This document shows, piece after piece, positions 56,401 to 63,285 of a stretch of DNA of 64,000 nt. Position 1 is the first letter of the stretch. Each line of letters opens with the position of its first letter. The position numbers were made by a program, and so were the translations under genes. Source of the stretch: Megascapheus bottae (Eukaryota; Chordata; Mammalia; Rodentia; Geomyidae); NCBI GenBank assembly GCA_024803745.1, contig JANJXV010000010.1:30463525-30527524 (forward strand). The letters are read 5' to 3'. The notes beneath the pieces are model-generated. The model was not told where the DNA came from and ran no database searches. It was given only the letters and a program-made list of their open reading frames with translations.

Positions 56401-56967
56401 CCTTCGGCCTTGGTTCACCTGAGCTAAACAGACCAGCAGTCTATCTTCCAGAAAATGTTACTCTGTGATTGCTCTGTAGATGACTGATGATGCCAAGCAA
56501 GAGTATTTCTTTTAAAAAAAAATAGTTAATAGAGAAAATAAGAGCAATGTACAACTTACCAGGCCGGAAACTGCCATACCATGCTGCTGGAGTTGGTGTC
56601 CGAAGGACTGAGATAAAGTTGTAGAGAAACTCCTGCCATATTTGTCTCACAGATTGTTTTCTCGGACTTTTGCCCTGTTTGGTACCCTGTACTGAATCTA
56701 TGGAGTGAAGGACCTCTAGATAATCAAAATTGAGTTTAAGATAAAATATGAGCCAAGCTCTGGTGCTCATGTCTGTAATCCCAGCTTCTCAGGAGGCTGA
56801 GATCTGAGGACCACAATTGAAAACGAGCCCTGGCACAGAAAGTCCACAGTTTGTGTGACTCTTATCTCCAATTAACCACCAGAAAACTGGAAGTGGCACC
56901 TTGGCTTAAGGGATAGAGTGGTAGCCTTGAGCTCAGGCCCAGAGTTCAAGCCCCATGACCAACAAAA

Positions 56968-57051
<84 letters not shown>

Positions 57052-60000
57052 AGGGAGGGAGGGAGGGAGGGAGGGAGGGAGGGAGGGAGGGAGGGAGGGA
57101 GGGAGGGAGGGAGGGAGGGAAAGAAAGAGAGAGAGAGAGAAGAAAGAGCCTTTAGAAAAAAATCAGTTTACATACCAAACTAATAAAGCTAGAAATGATA
57201 TGTTATCAAGCAAACATATTAACATTTTCTATCAATACCTATAAATATATGCTCATCAGTAAATACTAGTCCAGAAGAATTAATTGTATTTTTTTTGAAA
57301 CTGTGAAGTTAAAATGGCAATTGACATGAAATTAGAATATAGTTTTAGGTTACATATTCTCTAAACCATTGTAAATAGAGGCCTAGGGGCAGTAATTGGT
57401 AAATCTATCCACAGAGCCACAGCATTAATTTTTTAATGTTAAAAAAAGCCACATAAATTTAGGTTTAAGCTCTTGGTTAAAAAGAAATTACAGCTAATGG
57501 ACTAAACAAAATTAGATTAAATGGCATGAAAATAATTTTAGGAACTAACAGTTATCACATTTTTGATGCAGTTCAAATTGAGTTCAGCTTGAATTTTTAT
57601 GAGTCATTAAACCATGTGACATTTCTTCTTATATTAGTTTCAAACCCTAAAGATCTGAGTTTAGAAACTGAAAACTAGAGAAATCATGAAAATGTGACAT
57701 TTGAGGTTGAAATAATCTTTTTTATTTATTCTTGAAGATATTAGAAGAAATTTGTCAGAAGAATAACTGGGGACAGCCAGTGTACCAGCTGCATTCTGCC
57801 CTTGGACAAGACCAGAGACAACTGTTCTTATACAAAGTCACCATTCCTGCTCTTGCCAACCAGAATCCTGCAGTGTGAGTCATTTCTCCAACTTCCAATT
57901 CTCTCTTACATTTTAGGAGACGATTTGCTTATAAATTAAGTATGTCTGATCATCATCTAGACAGTTGAGTGCTATCTATGAGACTAGCAACTGAAGCCCC
58001 CAAAGTTCATACAGGCAAGGAAGACTATGTAATATAATCAGCCAGTGATGAATAGCTCGTAATGTCAAAGGTAGTGAGAACAAAAAGCCCATACAGCCAG
58101 TTCCTTTATCTGTGTGGTATTTTGGTTGAACCACATGAAGCTGCCATTTTTACACAGAATATTATGCTCCCATCATTTAAATTTTGGATCAAAGAATAGA
58201 GCCACTCTTCTAAAGAGTATCATTTTCTGAATTTTACTTCATGGATCCAATGGTGTAACCCCTTTATACAACTTACAGTTTCACAAAAAGAATACCAGGA
58301 AGATGGAACATAAGTTGCTAAGAAGGAAGAGGGTAAGGTAAAGTGGAAAGGGTATAGACAAAAGGAGAGAGAAACAGTGGATGAATGAAGTTAAAATATC
58401 CAATTTATAGTAGCCAAGTAAATTTAGAGGATGGGGTGAGTTGGGAAGGATCAGGGATCAAAGTGACATGTTGAATTGAAACCTCTTTGTACTAATAAAG
58501 AAAAGTTAAAAAAATTAGCTCATACACATACTTATATAGTAAGTTACAGTATTTTCTATAATCACTGATGGCTCACACCTGTAATCCTAGCTATTCAGGA
58601 GGCTGAGATTGGAGAATCATGGTTCAAAGCCAGCCCAGAAAGGAAAGTCTGTGAGATTAGTTCCAATAAACCCCCCTGAAAATCAGAAGTGGCTAAAACT
58701 GGTAGAGCAGTAGGCTTGAGCAAGAGCTCAGATTCATTACCCAATGCCTGAATTCAAGCCCTACAATGGAAAAATAAAGATAAAATAAAAATAAAGGCTA
58801 ATCATGCCTTGAGTTTTCACCCAATTCAATCCACAAGCTTAAAAAAGCCTAAGCTGACCCTCTCTTCTGTCCAGCCACCCTTTCATACCTCCAAAGCTAA
58901 GTGCCTACGTGGATGAAGCGAAAACTTATGCAGCAGAATACACATTGCAGACCCTTGGCATCCCCACTGACGGAGGGGACCCCGGGACCACAGCTGCCAC
59001 TGCCACCTCCACTACAGTTTTCCCAGGTACGGACAAACCTGTCTCGATGGAAATAATGGTAACTTCTTCTGGATAGCACATATTCATAAGATGGTATCTG
59101 CATTCCACCTACAGTAATTCCAGCTTGTACCATTTGTGGCCAAAAATGCCAACTGGGTTTGAGTGAACCATTCAAGTGTGAGAAACTGAAGCAGGGCAGA
59201 AGTTGGTTTTAGTTTTATCTGTCCTTGAAGTAGCAGCATGATCCTTGCCAGCCTCTCTGAATAGAGTCAGTTTAATTTTTTTCAGTATCATTTATTAGTA
59301 GATGGTGTTTATTTGAGCACTTACCATAGGCTAGGAACTCAAATGTTTGGCAAGCTTTCTATTATCTCAGTGCTGCTTATGATACCAGTAAGATTTCAGT
59401 TAGATCCTAATGCTCATCACACACACGAAGAACCCAAATACTGGGGAAAATTAGTGATGTAATCAATGTCAATTAACATTCAAGCCATCCTTGGGCAACC
59501 TGCCCATTCTAACTTTCATTTTATTTTTATTGCTTTGCATTCTGAAATGAATATGTAGATAAAAATGTTAAATTGAAATTCTTGTGTGTTTGTGACAAGC
59601 AGTGATACTATCCATAGGTGAGTAATCTGACTTCAACTTATCTGTTCTCCAATTTTGGACTGGTACAGATGCGGACTGCTTAGTAGAAACTCCATCTGTA
59701 GATCACTACATCTGCAAAAGTAAATTTAAAAGTTTCTCCATTTATAATGTACTCCTAACAAATGCTAGTCATTAAAAGTGAGTCCTTTTAGGGACTTTTC
59801 CCTCATGCTATGATGATCTGACTAAAATTCCCACCTCGCTTGGGAAGTTGGCTTTTTTCCTACTTTCTTTTATAGTTTTCCTTTTATCTTCAAATAAACT
59901 TATTCTGTTTACTTAAGAAAAAAAAAGAAACACAAGAATCCTGTGGGACTGAGAGAATAGCTCAGGTGATAGAGCATTTACTTACAAGCATAAGGCTCTA

Positions 60001-62226
60001 AATTCAAATCTCAGGAGTGCCAAAACAAACAATCCTTTAGATTAAAGGGTATAAAGCAAGAAACTTCTTTTTAGCAGTATTTCATTCTGTTTTAGTAATA
60101 AAACTTTGTTTCTTTTGTTGAAATCCGTCATTCTGACGTGCCATTAAATCCATAAGCTCCCCATATGACAATATATGTATACATGGTCAAATTTATATGA
60201 CCAAACTAGGGCTTTTGCTAGACCTAGAATTACAACATTCCTACTAATTAATTCTTATATTGGTCATGTATAGGTTTCAGAATTCTATATTCCCACAACA
60301 CCTGGGATGACTCTTCTCTTTTTTAAAAAAAAGTCTTCCTTTTTTGTTTTACTTTTGTGTTTGTTGTTGTTATAGGATTCTCACAATGTAGCCCAGGCTG
60401 GCTTTGAACTTATGTTCCTCCTGCCTCAGCTTCCCTAGTGTTGGAATTATTACCCAGCTCTCATTTTGTTTTTCTCACACAAATGAACAACAACAACAAC
60501 AAAGATGAGTGTCTTATTTTGACAAGTGATGCTAAAACTATCCAGGTTCCTATACAAATGTGACCTCGATTCTGGTTTTGTTTGTCCGTAAGAAATTATA
60601 GATTCTCTGTTATGAATCCCAAGTTACCAAGACAACAGTGGACACTACCAAAAGCAAGGTCTCTCTGCTGCTGCAGCGTCTGTACACCCACGTGTTTAAA
60701 TGATCATGTACACTCACAGCAGAGCCTCTCAGGCCTTAAAGCTGAGTCTCTGCCATGCAGGAAGCTGCATCTTACTGATATAAAAATAAATGAACCACGG
60801 TCAAGAGAATTTTAAATGTTCAGAATGGAAAGCATTTGTGTTTCACCAAGACTTTTACAATGTGATCATCTTTTCTATTGGCTCTAGTAAAAAGTTAAAA
60901 ATATTTAGGGCATGAAATTTGTCTTGGGAATGGACGTCTATGAATTTGAGAGCCTGTCCTCACTGTGGTGGAAAGAAATAAGCAAAGGAATAACAGGCTT
61001 TTGGGATGAATCTGAAACACACACACACACACACACACTCATGTTATTAGTTTACTTTCCAGAATGGTAAATTTAGCTAACTCATTTCTCATACCCTCAG
61101 GGAAATGTATTAGTAGCACTGACTAATGTGAACAACCCGGGCATAAATTCTGTTTTTAAAATATAGTCCAACTTGTTTCCTGCTGCCACTTCCTGAACAG
61201 CCACAGAACAAAAGCAAATCAATGTGTCTGGGGTTGGAACAGCTTGCACCACCACACAACACATGAACCCATTCTATTGTCATTTGTTCCTTCAGTATAT
61301 CTCTCCCTTTTTCATACTCAGAGTTTAGGGATCCACCTCAGAAATATCACAATTTGGCCTAACACATTAACAAAGCAATATTGCTTTAGAAAGTAGGCAT
61401 TCTTTACAAGTAGATATAATGCCCACATGACTGCACCGAGTGAGCGAGGTATGAATCACTCAGATCCATTAGCTCTTTGGGAGGGTGGTCCAGCATCAAC
61501 ACTAATGTGCACATCAAGACAAGACTGATGATGTGAGAAGAGGTCTAAGATGGACAGGCCAGGTGGTTTTATGGTATTATGCCAAAATAGACAAGGACTT
61601 TCAGTATACCTCTTGCTGATCTACCCTATTTCTATTCATTCTTCTTGGGTGAAGGCAGTGTTTTCAAAGTTTGATTTGGGGAGGTGCTGGAGTTTTAAGA
61701 ACAGGTGTGGGATTTTAAGCAGGCATGGCCTCTCTATGCCATGCCAACCTTTCAATGGCCTGCCCTCCTTCCTAAATTCTTTGATCCTCTGATAAAGTTC
61801 TATAGCACATATTCCTGTCATCCAGCACTCAGTTATGTTTCTCTCTCCTGGACCCCAATGTCTAATTGACACAGGTGATTCCCACTCCAAAGCAGACTCT
61901 CCTAGAACCTTTCACATGCCATCTAGACACCACTGAAGCCACATCCCATAGCTGCTGAGAACATCTACAGCATAGACACTTGCGTTTAGCTTCGAGTTAT
62001 AGGTTCCAAGAAGACAATATGGCCAAGCTGAGCCAATCTAAATCTCTTTCATGAAGTTTCTTCTGCTCCTCTAGGATATGCTGTCCCCAGTGCAACTGCA
62101 CCCATGTCTGCGGCCCAACTCAAGCAAGCAGTGACCCTGGGACAAGATCTCACAGCGTACACAACCTATGAGGTCTACCCAACTTTTGCAGTGACTGCCC
62201 GAGGGGATGGATACGGAACCTTCTGA
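21510..62226 (+). CDS. A1CF: APOBEC1 complementation factor, spliced over 11 coding exons (595 aa)
   Basis: RNA-binding partner of the cytidine deaminase APOBEC1; in the known family it docks on the sequence next to the edited C of apolipoprotein B mRNA and shuttles between nucleus and cytoplasm. Joining the eleven exons gives 1788 nt with no frame break and GT-AG at every intron. Visible domains: RRM1 with RNP2 VFIGKL (58-63) and RNP1 RGYAFVTF (96-103); RRM2 with LFVGGI (138-143) and RGFAFVEY (179-186); RRM3 with ILYVRN (232-237) and RDYAFVHF (266-273); RG-rich stretch about 310-410; dsRBD-like region about 445-525; C-terminus ending GDGYGTF. Length fits human ACF (594/586 aa, from memory). 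The start is the first ATG of the exon and opens [11 protein letters not shown], the family N-terminus. RBM46 and RBM47 are the nearest relatives, but the continuous match is to A1CF. Ten introns of about 1.0 to 16.2 kb separate the exons. Confidence 0.98.
22218..22257. repeat. 40-bp near-perfect palindrome in A1CF intron 1
   Basis: Arms of 17 bp (TCATATTTAACATGATC and its exact complement) around the 6-nt spacer TTTGAT. Not part of any repeat family I recognise. Confidence 0.95.
23043..23155 (+). mobile_element. Possible B1-like SINE relic
   Basis: CATGGCAGTTTGAGCCTGTA, then ACTAGGCAAGCCTGTGATAC and CTCCATCTCAAACTAC follow B1 order with many changes. Confidence 0.35.
24070..24150 (-). mobile_element. 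Possible MIR relic
   Basis: TACTTCATTTAATCCTTAAC and TAAGATCATTTCCAGTACC resemble the MIR complement. Confidence 0.35.
25975..26170 (+). mobile_element. IDL-Geo SINE with near-perfect target site duplication
   Basis: Full dimer with CCCGGGTTCGATTCC B box. Flanked by AAAATATATGAGCT before and AAAATACATGAGCT after (one mismatch), so a fairly recent insertion. Confidence 0.92.
26692..26921 (+). mobile_element. B1-Geo composite SINE
   Basis: Head GCCTGTAATCCTAGCTACTC, Geo module with GAAGAGCTCAGGGTCAGTGCC and GAGTTCAAGACCCATGACC. Confidence 0.85.
27480..28900 (+). mobile_element. Old mammalian L1 (L1M-type) internal fragment
   Basis: Successive blocks follow remembered old L1 sequence in the right order: AGAAAGACTTCCCCAGG, CAGTAAAACTCAGACTATTC, ATTGTGACATCAAAAAGG, AAAATGGCAATAGTGTC, TGAATGTGAAAGGATTAG, AAAAAGATATTCCATGC. 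Many frame breaks; interrupted by the ID SINE at 28128. No intact coding frame. Confidence 0.6.
28128..28202 (+). mobile_element. ID-like SINE nested in an old L1
   Basis: GACTCAATGGTATAGCACTTGC is a tRNA-Ala/ID type A-box region and TATTCTGTCCCTAGC its end. Followed by a simple (CTA)n/(AAT)n tail to about 28260. Confidence 0.65.
29157..29313 (+). mobile_element. B1-Geo composite SINE, 5'-truncated
   Basis: Begins within the middle part (GGCAGGAAAGTCTATGAG), keeps the Geo module, and its tail continues as (CA)n. Confidence 0.75.
29314..29402. repeat. (CA)n microsatellite with decayed edge
   Basis: 49 bp of CA, then CA with scattered G and T changes to 29402. Confidence 0.95.
30123..30194. 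repeat. 36-bp perfect tandem duplication
   Basis: The unit starting TTCCAACAATACACTGAGGG occurs at 30123-30158 and again at 30159-30194 with no difference. Confidence 0.95.
30123..30370 (+). mobile_element. B1-Geo composite SINE, diverged, with duplicated 5' edge
   Basis: Head GGGCTCATGCCTGTGATTC occurs twice because of a 36-bp tandem duplication; the rest follows with TTATCTCCAATTAACCTGC and a decayed Geo part. Confidence 0.75.
30535..30605 (-). mobile_element. Possible MIR relic
   Basis: GACTGAGTAACTGACCAAG and CTCAGCTTATAAAGGATTA resemble the MIR complement. Confidence 0.4.
31455..31650 (+). mobile_element. L1 3' end
   Basis: Plus strand: GAAATAGGATAGGGAAGGGG, G-rich tract, TATCTGGTGAATATAATTTA, CCCTTCTATTAATTACAATA and A-rich tail. 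Confidence 0.8.
32031..32142 (-). mobile_element. Geo module fragment of a B1-Geo SINE
   Basis: Minus strand 3' part only. GAGCTCTTCAGTTCAAGGCTAC is the B1-Geo version of the module rather than the IDL-Geo one. Confidence 0.75.
32663..32858 (+). mobile_element. IDL-Geo SINE with perfect target site duplication
   Basis: Full dimer starting GGCCGGGAGTTTGGCC. The 12-bp direct repeat ATGTGCATGCTG lies at 32651-32662 and 32859-32870, marking a young retroposition. Confidence 0.93.
34199..34425 (+). mobile_element. B1-Geo composite SINE
   Basis: Full composite: CACCTGTAATCCTAGCTAC head, TCCAATTGACCTCTAG middle, GAGCTCAGGGACAGCGCCC in the Geo module, A-rich tail. Confidence 0.86.
34466..34545 (+). 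mobile_element. ID-like SINE relic
   Basis: GATGGCACAACACTCGCCTAGC and GAGTTCATTCTTCAATTCC match a diverged ID monomer. Confidence 0.5.
35561..35666. repeat. (GGAA)n microsatellite, irregular
   Basis: About 105 bp of GGAA/GAAA units, purest at 35637-35666. Confidence 0.95.
36280..36444 (+). mobile_element. B1-Geo composite SINE, decayed
   Basis: CAGGAGGCTGAGAGAATGAGG and GGTGCTAGCCTTGAGCAAAATG remain. Tail is a (CAA)n tract. Confidence 0.6.
36443..36469. repeat. (CAA)n microsatellite
   Basis: Nine perfect CAA units at the tail of a decayed SINE. Confidence 0.93.
36848..37012 (+). mobile_element. B1-Geo composite SINE, 3'-truncated
   Basis: Strong head GCTCACACCTGTAATCCTAG and middle; stops after GGTAGCCTTGAGAGG. 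Confidence 0.8.
37298..37385 (-). mobile_element. MIR relic
   Basis: GAGAAAGCTGAACTCACTTGC and CACAGATACTAAGCAATAAA follow the MIR complement. Confidence 0.45.
37781..37915 (+). CDS. A1CF: A1CF coding exon 2, residues 34-78, start of RRM1
   Basis: Acceptor GGGTTTGTAG, 135 nt, donor AAA|gtgagt. Encodes the proline-rich [12 protein letters not shown] linker and the first strand of RRM1 with RNP2 VFIGKL, then [15 protein letters not shown], the first helix. Phase 0 at both ends. Confidence 0.97.
38208..38395 (+). mobile_element. Old B1-ID-like SINE relic
   Basis: GCCAGTCATGGTAGGAGACA and CCGCTACTCAGGTAGAAGC resemble a decayed 7SL head; the end TCCCTGGATTCAATCACTGC resembles an ID end. Confidence 0.45.
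39430..39759 (-). mobile_element. 5'-truncated L1 with short target site duplication
   Basis: Minus strand 3' end, about 330 bp, flanked by TGCATTCTG at 39421-39429 and 39760-39768. Confidence 0.82.
40164..40191. repeat. (GT)n microsatellite
   Basis: About 14 units, 59 bp before the acceptor of A1CF coding exon 3. Confidence 0.95.
40251..40381 (+). CDS. A1CF: A1CF coding exon 3, residues 79-122 (split codon), rest of RRM1
   Basis: Acceptor CTATTTACAG, 131 nt, donor TAG|gtaaga. Encodes [13 protein letters not shown], the RNP1 octamer RGYAFVTF and the second RRM helix ([12 protein letters not shown]). The Arg codon at 122 is split two plus one nucleotides. Confidence 0.97.
41135..41250 (+). 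mobile_element. MIR relic
   Basis: TAACCTCTGTGAATTTTATTG, CAGTAAAACAGATAAGAATAG and GACCTAACTCATGGGCTGTT follow the MIR 3' half. Confidence 0.55.
41885..41927. repeat. (GT)n microsatellite
   Basis: About 21 units on the 3' tail of a minus-strand B1-Geo SINE. Confidence 0.95.
41928..42117 (-). mobile_element. B1-Geo composite SINE
   Basis: Minus strand: head complement CCTGAGTAGGCAGGATTACAGG; Geo end adjoins the (GT)n tract. Confidence 0.8.
42121..42395 (-). mobile_element. Possible L1 3' end relic
   Basis: TTGTACAAAGGAATCACCAT and AAGTACAATGCATCTTGAG followed by a C/T-rich stretch resemble the complement of another rodent L1 3' end. Not the same subfamily as the others. Confidence 0.4.
42399..42593 (-). 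mobile_element. IDL-Geo SINE with target site duplication
   Basis: Minus-strand dimer flanked by TCCTGGTATTT at 42388-42398 and 42594-42604. Confidence 0.9.
43258..43496 (+). CDS. A1CF: A1CF coding exon 4, residues 122-202, RRM2
   Basis: Acceptor TTTATGGCAG, 239 nt, donor CAG|gtaagc. Carries almost all of RRM2: RNP2 LFVGGI, the basic KTKKREE segment and RNP1 RGFAFVEY. In the known protein the nuclear shuttling signal lies in this region. The exon is strikingly GC- and CpG-rich for its surroundings. Confidence 0.97.
44130..44216 (+). mobile_element. Old B1-like SINE relic
   Basis: CATTTGGGACTGAAGCAGGA and ATTCCATGTCAGTCTGTGC to CTGTATCTCAAAAAA follow the B1 3' half. A (CA)n tract sits on its tail. 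Confidence 0.6.
44225..44290. repeat. (CA)n with CGTG interruption
   Basis: CA units, a GTGCGTGCGTGC alternating purine-pyrimidine block, then about 16 CA units; follows an old B1 tail. Confidence 0.95.
44911..45075 (+). CDS. A1CF: A1CF coding exon 5, residues 202-257, linker and start of RRM3
   Basis: Acceptor TTGTCAACAG, 165 nt, donor CAG|gtagaa (a weaker donor because +4/+5 are not AG). Encodes the acidic [13 protein letters not shown] linker and RNP2 ILYVRN of RRM3. Confidence 0.97.
45447..45500 (+). mobile_element. ID-like SINE fragment
   Basis: GAGCTCAAGCAGTAGAGTGCC then CCCAACCCCAGTACC; short, diverged. Confidence 0.5.
47361..47421. repeat. (GATA)n microsatellite
   Basis: About 12 GATA units, then GATATA variants. 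Confidence 0.96.
47600..47800 (-). mobile_element. B1-ID dimeric SINE, decayed
   Basis: Minus strand: ID part with complement of a tRNA-like unit (TTGCTAAGCAAACATTCTACC), then 7SL-like part (GGAATGAGAGGTGCCTGC). Confidence 0.6.
47815..47995 (-). mobile_element. Possible L1 3' end relic
   Basis: TTATTTTATTGTAAAGGTAATAT and GGAGTTACAGTTAAGATAG followed by C/T-rich sequence resemble a decayed minus-strand L1 3' end. Confidence 0.45.
48025..48147 (-). mobile_element. Old B1-like SINE relic
   Basis: TAACTAGCTAGAATAACAAAC and ATGAGCCACTAACC are the complement of a decayed 7SL-like head. Confidence 0.5.
49028..49130 (+). mobile_element. Old B1-like SINE relic
   Basis: GCCAGGCCTAATGATGCATA, AATTCCTAGGACTCTGCATG and TTCAGGCCTACCTAGAATA follow the B1 order. 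Confidence 0.5.
49543..49640 (+). CDS. A1CF: A1CF coding exon 6, residues 257-289, RRM3 RNP1
   Basis: Acceptor CTGTTTACAG, 98 nt, donor AAG|gtaaca. Encodes [20 protein letters not shown] and the closing helix [14 protein letters not shown] Ser occupies the place where I remember Ala in the human protein. Confidence 0.96.
50138..50422 (+). mobile_element. Young 5'-truncated L1 with 15-bp target site duplication
   Basis: Begins GTCCTTAATGTACTATG and ends in the shared 3' end and A-run. AAGATCTAAGATACT is repeated exactly at 50123-50137 and 50423-50437. Confidence 0.9.
51938..52018 (+). mobile_element. Geo module fragment of a B1-Geo SINE
   Basis: GAGCTGAAGAGCTCAGGGAC and GCCCCACGACCTACC with an A-rich tail; the head is missing. 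Lies about 170 bp before A1CF coding exon 7. Confidence 0.75.
52192..52465 (+). CDS. A1CF: A1CF coding exon 7, residues 290-381, end of RRM3 and RG/Tyr-rich region
   Basis: Acceptor CTCTATGATAG, 274 nt, donor GAG|gtaaca. Finishes RRM3 ([14 protein letters not shown]), then enters a low-complexity segment with YTRGTGGRG and many Tyr, Pro and Thr. The largest coding exon; it ends one nucleotide into a codon that the next exon completes in either splice form. Confidence 0.97.
52466..54199 (+). other. A1CF: A1CF intron 7
   Basis: 1.7 kb, AT-rich. I see no recognisable repeat or gene in it. Confidence 0.9.
54200..54405 (+). CDS. A1CF: A1CF coding exon 8, residues 381-449, with alternative acceptor
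   Basis: The long form starts after CATTCCTAG (AG 54198-54199) and begins (E)[12 protein letters not shown] second AG at 54222-54223 (CCTGTAG) would start the exon at 54224 and drop exactly EIYMNVPV, keeping the frame. The rest is Gly/Arg-rich ([17 protein letters not shown]), then [15 protein letters not shown] leads into the dsRBD-like region. Donor CAA|gtaagt. Confidence 0.96.
54222..54223 (+). promoter_or_regulatory. A1CF: Alternative 3' splice site inside A1CF coding exon 8
   Basis: The AG lies 24 nt downstream of the first acceptor and preserves frame, removing 8 residues. The established ACF65/ACF64 isoform pair differs by this peptide. Both sites can be seen; how much each is used is not known from sequence. 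Confidence 0.8.
55281..55474 (-). mobile_element. IDL-Geo SINE, young, 14-bp target site duplication
   Basis: Minus-strand full dimer. AGGTTTCTGCTAAT occurs at 55270-55283 (overlapping the T-run) and 55475-55488. Almost the same sequence as the copy at 463-655. Confidence 0.93.
55568..55660. mobile_element. Possible MIR/L2 relic
   Basis: TTTACCAGGTATTGCATTAGG and GTGCTAGAGATGGAAAAG resemble an ancient MIR/L2-type segment. Confidence 0.4.
55880..56090 (+). mobile_element. B1-ID dimeric SINE
   Basis: 7SL-like head (CTAGCTACTTAGGAGACTGAG) followed by an ID-like tRNA unit (GGCTGAAGTGGTAGAGAACC ... AAATTCAAATACTAG) in place of the Geo module. Confidence 0.7.
56752..56970 (+). mobile_element. B1-Geo composite SINE
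   Basis: Head GTCTGTAATCCCAGCTTCTC, middle CCAATTAACCACCAG, Geo end GAGTTCAAGCCCCATGACC. The tail passes into the GA tract. Confidence 0.85.
56971..57140. repeat. (GA)n-(GGGA)n compound microsatellite
   Basis: About 75 bp GA, then about 75 bp GGGA/GGAG units, then short GA again; grows from the tail of the B1-Geo SINE before it. Confidence 0.97.
57738..57874 (+). CDS. A1CF: A1CF coding exon 9, residues 450-495, dsRBD-like domain
   Basis: Acceptor ATTCTTGAAG after a T-rich tract, 137 nt, donor AGT|gtgagt. Encodes [20 protein letters not shown], the first helix and strand of the dsRBD-like fold, then [11 protein letters not shown]. Codon 495 is split two plus one and reads GTC (Val), where I remember Ile in the human protein. 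Confidence 0.96.
57875..58874 (+). other. A1CF: A1CF intron 9
   Basis: 1.0 kb; holds one B1-Geo SINE close to the acceptor (58562-58775). The rest is unrecognised. Confidence 0.9.
58562..58775 (+). mobile_element. B1-Geo composite SINE
   Basis: GGCTCACACCTGTAATCCTAG head and a diverged Geo module; ends about 100 bp before A1CF coding exon 10. Confidence 0.82.
58875..59026 (+). CDS. A1CF: A1CF coding exon 10, residues 495-546
   Basis: Acceptor TCTGTCCAG, 152 nt, donor CAG|gtacgg. Encodes [20 protein letters not shown] and EYTLQTLGI, the last helix of the dsRBD-like domain, then a Thr/Ala-rich linker ([11 protein letters not shown]) that differs from the Ala-rich linker I remember in human. 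Confidence 0.96.
59290..59490 (-). mobile_element. MIR relic
   Basis: TATTTGAGCACTTACCATAGG and TTTCTATTATCTCAGTGC are the complement of the MIR 3' part. Confidence 0.5.
59945..60030 (+). mobile_element. ID-like SINE
   Basis: GAATAGCTCAGGTGATAGAGC (A box) and TAAATTCAAATCTCAGGAG (B box region). Confidence 0.6.
60365..60470 (-). mobile_element. Old B1-like SINE
   Basis: AATGTAGCCCAGGCTGGCTTTG and CTCCTGCCTCAGCTTCCC are the complement of a B1 unit. Confidence 0.7.
61016..61038. repeat. (CA)n microsatellite
   Basis: About 11 CA units. Confidence 0.9.
62075..62226 (+). CDS. A1CF: A1CF last coding exon, residues 546-595 and stop
   Basis: Acceptor TGCTCCTCTAG, 152 nt including TGA at 62224-62226. 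Encodes [13 protein letters not shown] and the conserved tail [19 protein letters not shown]. Confidence 0.97.
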
Positions 62227-62277
62227 AGATACCTTTCTTTTACTTTAACAGTGACACATGCTGTGCTCTACAGAAGA

Positions 62278-62283
62278 AATAAA
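62278..62283 (+). terminator. A1CF: Proximal AATAAA polyadenylation signal of A1CF
   Basis: Exact AATAAA 52 nt after the stop codon. Cleavage would be expected about 10-30 nt further on. Use of this site would make a very short 3' UTR. Confidence 0.55.
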
Positions 62284-63164
62284 CCTCTCACTCAGTACCC
62301 TAATGATCCTTCCCTGAAGTCATGCCTTCCCTGAAACTGCATGACTTAAGACTCATTGTAGAATCAAGACCTGTGAATGTTGTCAGTGAAGTCAAACATT
62401 AAGGAGTTTTCAATCAATAGAAAACTGAAGAACCCTTGACAGCAAAAAAAAAAAGCAAAGTTGTTCTTCCAAGGCTCATAAGTTTCCTGGGAGTGTGTTT
62501 ATACACCTGACAAAGTGGGGAGAGGTCTCAGCAGGTCAAAGCTGGTTCTGACTTGTCGTAGGTTGCCTAAGGGCAACCAAATAATAACCTGCTTTGTGAT
62601 TTGTAGAGTCACAAAGAGGAAAGAAGGTAGAAAGTTGTTTCACCTTTGTCTACTGTGGTACAGACATGAAGGCAGGCCTCCCCTCATAAAAACTATCCAC
62701 AACTTCAGCCTAAAAGTTCTATTCATCCATCTGTCATCAGTGAGGATTTTTCTCACTGTACAGCCTGTGGGATCTTCCTAGAAATGGGTATCATATCTTT
62801 AAGATAAGTTTGGAAAACAAAACAAAAAACCAAGCCCATTTTTTTTTCTGCTCATTATCCTATCCCTACTTTTTTCCTAGACTCAACTCCAGGACTCTTA
62901 CAAAACGTGTACAGCTCTATAGTGCTGAAATGAGCAATGACTTTTTTTCTCATTTAAAATTTTGACTTGTTCATACCAACTGGCTTTTGGCTTAGACTCA
63001 TTTTACCTGTCTATAATATAAAAAAGTAATGATCTACAGAAAATCCCCTGTGCTATTTTTCCCTAGTCAACAAATGGGTTGAAAATCATTTGAAAGAGAG
63101 AAGTGACACTGGAGGAGATTAGTAGCCAATGTTTGAGTATGCTTTGTTGTTGTTTTTCTTTTTT

Positions 63165-63285
63165 CTTTTTTTTAGACAAAGTTTAATATGTAGTCAGATT
63201 AGTGTAAAACTAATCATCTTCCTGCCTGTGACTCCTAAAACATGTTGGCATTACAGGCATGTGCCACAAAGCTCTGGGCAGTTAT
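63165..63285 (-). mobile_element. Old B1-like SINE relic
   Basis: TGTTGGCATTACAGGCATGTG is the complement of a 7SL-type head, preceded by a T/C-rich run. Confidence 0.6.

Larger units (their letters stand above)
54406..57737 (+). other. A1CF: A1CF intron 8
   Basis: 3.3 kb; contains a young IDL-Geo SINE with duplication, a B1-ID dimer, and a B1-Geo SINE ending in a long GA/GGGA tract. Confidence 0.9.
59027..62074 (+). other. A1CF: A1CF intron 10
   Basis: 3.0 kb; contains MIR, ID and B1 relics and a short (CA)n. 60476-61015 and 61039-62074 show nothing I recognise. Confidence 0.9.

Noticed and set aside
56441..56770. 109-residue open frame on the - strand
   Set aside because: Lies in intron 8 and enters the start of a B1-Geo SINE; no family likeness.
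56918..57244. 108-residue open frame on the + strand
   Set aside because: Arg-Glu and Gly-Gly-Arg-Glu repeats translated from the GA/GGGA tract and SINE tail.
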